A stretch of 10,981 nt of DNA. Source: Pseudomonadota bacterium. GTDB lineage: Bacteria; Pseudomonadota; Gammaproteobacteria; Burkholderiales; Burkholderiaceae_B. A model generated the notes under the pieces. It made no database searches, was not told where the DNA came from, and worked only from the letters and a program-made list of their open reading frames with translations. Shown one piece after another: positions 8,629 to 10,981 of this stretch (position 1 is its first letter; each line of letters begins with the position of its first letter). The position numbers were made by a program, and so were the translations under genes. Location: assembly GCA_023432075.1 (NCBI GenBank), contig JAEYVD010000271.1:1-10981 (forward strand), given 5' to 3'.

Positions 8629-9315
8629 ATGCCCCTCATGAAACTCACCATCGACCACCTCGTCATCGCCGCGGCGGACCTCGCCAGCGGTACCGAATAT
8701 GTCGCCGGACTGCTGGGCATTGCGCCGCAGGGCGGCGGCGCGCATCCGCGCATGGGCACTCACAATCGGGTGCTAGGCATGGCGGACGGCGTGTATCTGG
8801 AAGTCATCGCGATCGATCCCGACGCGCCGGGGCCCGAGCGTCCCCGCTGGTTCGGGCTGGACCAGGGCGATGTGCGCGCGCGTCTCGAACAGGGACCGTT
8901 CCTGGCGCATTGGGCCGCGCGTGTCGAGGCGCCGCTGGATCTGTCGCGTATGCAGGCCGAGCATCCGGACCGGCTGCCGCCCGCCATCGCCATGACGCGT
9001 GGCGACCTGCGCTGGCGCCTGACCGTGCCGGAAGACGGGAGCCTGCCGGCGTGGCGCGAGGCCGGCTACGAGGCGGGCGAAGGCCTGTTGCCCACGCTGA
9101 TCCAATGGGACGTCGACAATCCGCCCGGTGTGACCCTTCCGCGCCAGCCGCTGCGCTTGCTCCTCCTGACCGGCTGCCACCCGCGCGCCTCGCTGCTGCG
9201 CCAGGGGTTGGCCTGGATGGGCGCGGATAGCCTGATCGACGTCGAGCAGGCCGACGGCCCGCCCCGCCTGCGTGCGCAGATCGAAACGCCGTCCGGGGTC
9301 AAAGTGCTGGCCTGA
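8629..9315 (+). CDS. VOC-family (glyoxalase-like) protein of unknown substrate
   Basis: Cytoplasmic protein of the vicinal oxygen chelate superfamily, glyoxalase-like domain type. The N-terminal half has the expected beta-alpha-beta pattern: 'TIDHLVIAAADLASGTEYVAGLLG' (7-30), 'GGAHPRMGTHNRVLGM' (36-51) and 'VYLEVIAIDP' (55-64). H10 and E58 sit where a metal ligand pair is usual; H39 is another candidate. The C-terminal half repeats the fold more weakly and includes 'GLLPTLIQWDVDNPPGV' (152-168). At 228 residues it fits two-module members. The substrate cannot be told from sequence. Two in-frame ATGs (8629, 8638) exist; neither has a Shine-Dalgarno, and the second starts right at MKLTIDH, so the start is uncertain by three residues. 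It stands alone between the antitoxin gene and a convergent PAP2 gene. Confidence 0.85.
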   Translation: MPLMKLTIDHLVIAAADLASGTEYVAGLLGIAPQGGGAHPRMGTHNRVLGMADGVYLEVIAIDPDAPGPERPRWFGLDQGDVRARLEQGPFLAHWAARVEAPLDLSRMQAEHPDRLPPAIAMTRGDLRWRLTVPEDGSLPAWREAGYEAGEGLLPTLIQWDVDNPPGVTLPRQPLRLLLLTGCHPRASLLRQGLAWMGADSLIDVEQADGPPRLRAQIETPSGVKVLA

Positions 9316-9376
9316 CATTCACGCGCCGGCCCCCGTTTTAAACCGGCATTCCGTCCCCGGACGCTGTCGCCGGACG

Positions 9377-9401
9377 AAAAAAAAGCCGCGGATTCCGCGG
9401 C
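9377..9401 (-). terminator. Intrinsic terminator of the PAP2 gene, between convergent genes
   Basis: GCCGCGG (9385-9391) and CCGCGGC (9395-9401) form a perfect 7-bp stem with a 3-nt loop; eight A's at 9377-9384 give a T8 run on the minus strand. This ends minus-strand transcription 24 nt after the PAP2 stop. In the plus direction only CTTGTCT follows, so it would stop the VOC transcript weakly at best. Confidence 0.88.
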
Positions 9402-9425
9402 CTTGTCTGCTTCCCGAGCCCTGCC

Positions 9426-10193
9426 TCAGGCCTTCTTCCACCAGCGCCACGGGGCGCGCAGCGGCCATTGGTATTTGCTGCTGAGCACGCGGGGGGCCAG
9501 ATAGTGGCCGACCAGCACGGCGATGCCGGCGGCCGTCATCACATCCGACAGGTAGTGATCCAGGTTCACCAGCCGGCTGATGGCCACCAGCGCCGCCAGC
9601 AGCAGGAAAATCCAACGCCAGCGGGGCGCCAGGATGCCCAGCACCACCGCGACGGCAAAGGCGGCGTAGGTGTGGCTGGAAGGAAAGGAATTGAACTGCT
9701 GGGCACGGGAAAACGATTCTCCCAGGCCGTAGATACCCTGTTCGAAATACAGCTCGGGGCGCGCGCGGGCCACGGAGCGCTTGAGCACCAGCACCACCAG
9801 TCCGCCCACCGCCATGGTCGAGAGCATCAGAAGGCTGCCGCGCGCCATGGCGGCGTAGCTGACACGCAGCGGATTGCGCCACCCGCGCGACAGTCCCACC
9901 AGGCCGATCACATAGAACGCCAGCGCCATGGCGATGTAATGGCCGCTCTCGCCAAGCTCGCCCACCCATTCAAACGACTGGTCGACGCCATCCGACACCG
10001 ATTGCTGAATCCAGATTGCAAGCGGCAGGTCGACCCACAGCGCGCAGGCAGCCGCGGCCAGCGCCAGCGCGCCTGCCAGCATCGCCCATACGGACGTGGG
10101 ATAGGGGTTTCGGTATTCGACCTGGACGGCGGAACCGGCGCCGCCATCGAGGGAGGGCGTGGCTGCCGGAGGCGTGAGGCGATTGGAATTCAT
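9426..10193 (-). CDS. PAP2-superfamily membrane phosphatase
   Basis: Integral inner-membrane phosphatase of the type-2 phosphatidic acid phosphatase family. Possible substrates are lipid phosphates such as undecaprenyl pyrophosphate or phosphatidylglycerol phosphate; the sequence does not decide. Three catalytic motifs are intact in the 255-residue protein: KRSVARARP (138-146), SFPSSH (169-174; PSSH in place of the common PSGH, active-site H174) and SRLVNLDHYLSD (206-217; nucleophile H213). About six membrane helices surround them (near 35-53, 87-103, 117-136, 175-188, 195-210, 218-232). The tail is Trp- and Lys-rich (PWRWWKKA). The frame is open a further 35 codons upstream, but that part has no family features, and the ATG at 10193 with GGA nearby is preferred. 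It is convergent with the VOC gene and divergent from miaB. Confidence 0.9.
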   Translation of the reverse strand: MNSNRLTPPAATPSLDGGAGSAVQVEYRNPYPTSVWAMLAGALALAAAACALWVDLPLAIWIQQSVSDGVDQSFEWVGELGESGHYIAMALAFYVIGLVGLSRGWRNPLRVSYAAMARGSLLMLSTMAVGGLVVLVLKRSVARARPELYFEQGIYGLGESFSRAQQFNSFPSSHTYAAFAVAVVLGILAPRWRWIFLLLAALVAISRLVNLDHYLSDVMTAAGIAVLVGHYLAPRVLSSKYQWPLRAPWRWWKKA

Positions 10194-10251
10194 CGGTTCC
10201 GCACGGGTAAAAATGGGGATCTTGCCGGCGCCACCCGGCGCTCGGACCGCT

Positions 10252-10280
10252 ATCGTAACGGCCAACGCGCGCCGGACCAA
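10252..10280 (-). promoter_or_regulatory. Candidate promoter for the PAP2 gene
   Basis: On the minus strand TTGGTC (10275-10280) and TACGAT (10252-10257) are 17 bp apart, with 3 and 4 of 6 matches to the consensus. Transcription would start near 10245, about 50 nt before the chosen ATG. This also supports the later start, since the extended frame (from 10298) would begin upstream of the promoter. Confidence 0.4.
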
Positions 10281-10302
10281 GAAACAATTTTTGGGCAAGG
10301 GT

Positions 10303-10308
10303 TAAAAT
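10303..10308 (+). promoter_or_regulatory. Candidate -10 box for miaB
   Basis: TAAAAT (5 of 6 to TATAAT) within GGTTAAAATTCC lies 55 nt before the miaB ATG. No convincing -35 is seen at 16-18 bp. It sits in the 169-bp divergent gap shared with the PAP2 gene. Confidence 0.35.
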
Positions 10309-10362
10309 TCCGCCTTTCCCCTCTTCCAGCCCCCGGGATCTACACCCGTCACGGCGACCATC

Positions 10363-10981
10363 ATGCAAGAAACTTCTCTCAAGCGCGCGGGCAACGTCTC
10401 CGGCAATACCCGCGACAACGGCCCCGCCGCCCAGCCTTTCGCCACGCCCGGCGCTGGCTCCCCCCGCAAGCTGTACATCCGCACCTTCGGCTGCCAGATG
10501 AACGAGTACGACTCGGACAAGATGGCCGACGTGCTGCGCGAAGACCAGGGCGGGCTCGAACTGACCGACAACCCCGAAGAGGCCGACGTCATCCTGTTCA
10601 ACACCTGTTCCGTGCGCGAAAAGGCGCAGGAAAAGGTGTTTTCGGATCTGGGCCGCGTGCAGCACCTGAAGAAGACCAATCCGAACCTGGTCATCGGCGT
10701 GGGCGGCTGCGTGGCCAGCCAGGAAGGCGAAGCCATCGTCAAGCGCGCGCCGTATGTCGACGTGGTGTTCGGCCCGCAGACGCTGCACCGCCTGCCCGAC
10801 CTGATCAAGCGCCGCCGTGACGAAGGCCGCTCGCAGGTCGACATCAGCTTTCCGGAGATCGAGAAATTCGACAACATGCCGCCGCCGCGCGTCGACGGCG
10901 CCACGGCGTTCGTGTCCATCATGGAAGGCTGTAGCAAGTACTGCAGCTTCTGCGTCGTGCCTTACACGCGCGGCGAAGAGG
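10363..10981 (+). CDS. miaB: tRNA-2-methylthio-N6-dimethylallyladenosine synthase, N-terminal part (cut by window edge)
   Basis: Radical-SAM methylthiotransferase that turns i6A-37 into ms2i6A-37 next to the anticodon of tRNAs reading UNN codons. The 206 residues in the window cover the N-terminal UPF0004 domain, '[23 protein letters not shown]' (36-58), '[13 protein letters not shown]' (79-91) and '[11 protein letters not shown]' (112-122). Its three cysteines C44, C82 and C116 bind the auxiliary 4Fe-4S cluster. The radical-SAM triad C190-x3-C194-x2-C197 ([16 protein letters not shown]) follows just before the edge. The ATG at 10363 gives a 35-residue Gly/Pro/Asn-rich leader before the conserved domain; there is no clear Shine-Dalgarno, but the next in-frame ATG comes after C44, so a later ATG start is excluded. 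No stop occurs before the edge; the full protein is normally about 440-480 residues. Confidence 0.96.
   Translation, partial: MQETSLKRAGNVSGNTRDNGPAAQPFATPGAGSPRKLYIRTFGCQMNEYDSDKMADVLREDQGGLELTDNPEEADVILFNTCSVREKAQEKVFSDLGRVQHLKKTNPNLVIGVGGCVASQEGEAIVKRAPYVDVVFGPQTLHRLPDLIKRRRDEGRSQVDISFPEIEKFDNMPPPRVDGATAFVSIMEGCSKYCSFCVVPYTRGEE

Noticed and set aside
9325..9347. Short inverted repeat GCCGG/CCGGC after the VOC gene as a plus-strand terminator
   Set aside because: Only 5 bp with a 13-nt loop and no T-run after it; too weak to call.
10194..10298. 35-codon N-terminal extension of the PAP2 protein
   Set aside because: It begins upstream of the likely promoter and has no family features; the ATG at 10193 gives a normal-length protein.
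9468..10820. A 450-codon plus-strand frame opposite the PAP2 gene and into miaB
   Set aside because: It is antisense to the PAP2 motifs and out of frame with the clear MiaB cysteine motifs; the translation is compositionally odd.

Overview
This window looks like core chromosome of a high-GC betaproteobacterium of the Alcaligenaceae (Bordetella/Achromobacter type). That assignment rests on high GC (roughly 65% by eye), strong G/C bias at third codon positions, and protein sequences and gene order recalled as typical of that group. No search was run, so genus is not claimed.

Layout from left to right. (1) On the minus strand lie the 5' part of upp (uracil phosphoribosyltransferase, cut by the window edge) and, upstream of it, dacB (PBP4-type D-Ala-D-Ala carboxypeptidase/endopeptidase with signal peptide). 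(2) Divergent from dacB, queA and tgt overlap by an ATGA junction. They encode two steps of queuosine tRNA modification and end at an intrinsic-type terminator. (3) After a recognisable sigma70-type promoter comes yajC-secD-secF, the accessory module of the Sec translocase. Each intergenic gap in it holds a perfect hairpin, and a textbook intrinsic terminator follows secF. (4) A small accessory insertion follows: a RelE/HigB (Gp49-like) toxin gene and an XRE-type antitoxin gene, overlapping by ATGA, toxin first. Palindromes overlap the promoter. The toxin gene has codon use and local base composition unlike its neighbours. (5) Next is a glyoxalase-like VOC-family gene of unknown substrate, convergent with a PAP2-family membrane phosphatase gene on the minus strand; a hairpin with a T-tract for the minus strand separates them. 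(6) Divergent from the PAP2 gene is the 5' end of miaB (tRNA ms2i6A methylthiotransferase), which runs off the right edge.

Three of the genes (queA, tgt, miaB) modify anticodon-loop bases of tRNAs. yajC-secD-secF supports protein export, and dacB and possibly the PAP2 protein act on the cell envelope. No stretch over 300 bases lacks a gene; the largest gaps are 1781-1983 and 4176-4407. I found no rRNA, tRNA, CRISPR array, insertion sequence or attachment site.

I do not see strong evidence for a wholly new system. The best leads are the toxin-antitoxin control region, where a near-consensus promoter appears to overlap the toxin start codon, and the structured gaps of the secDF operon.
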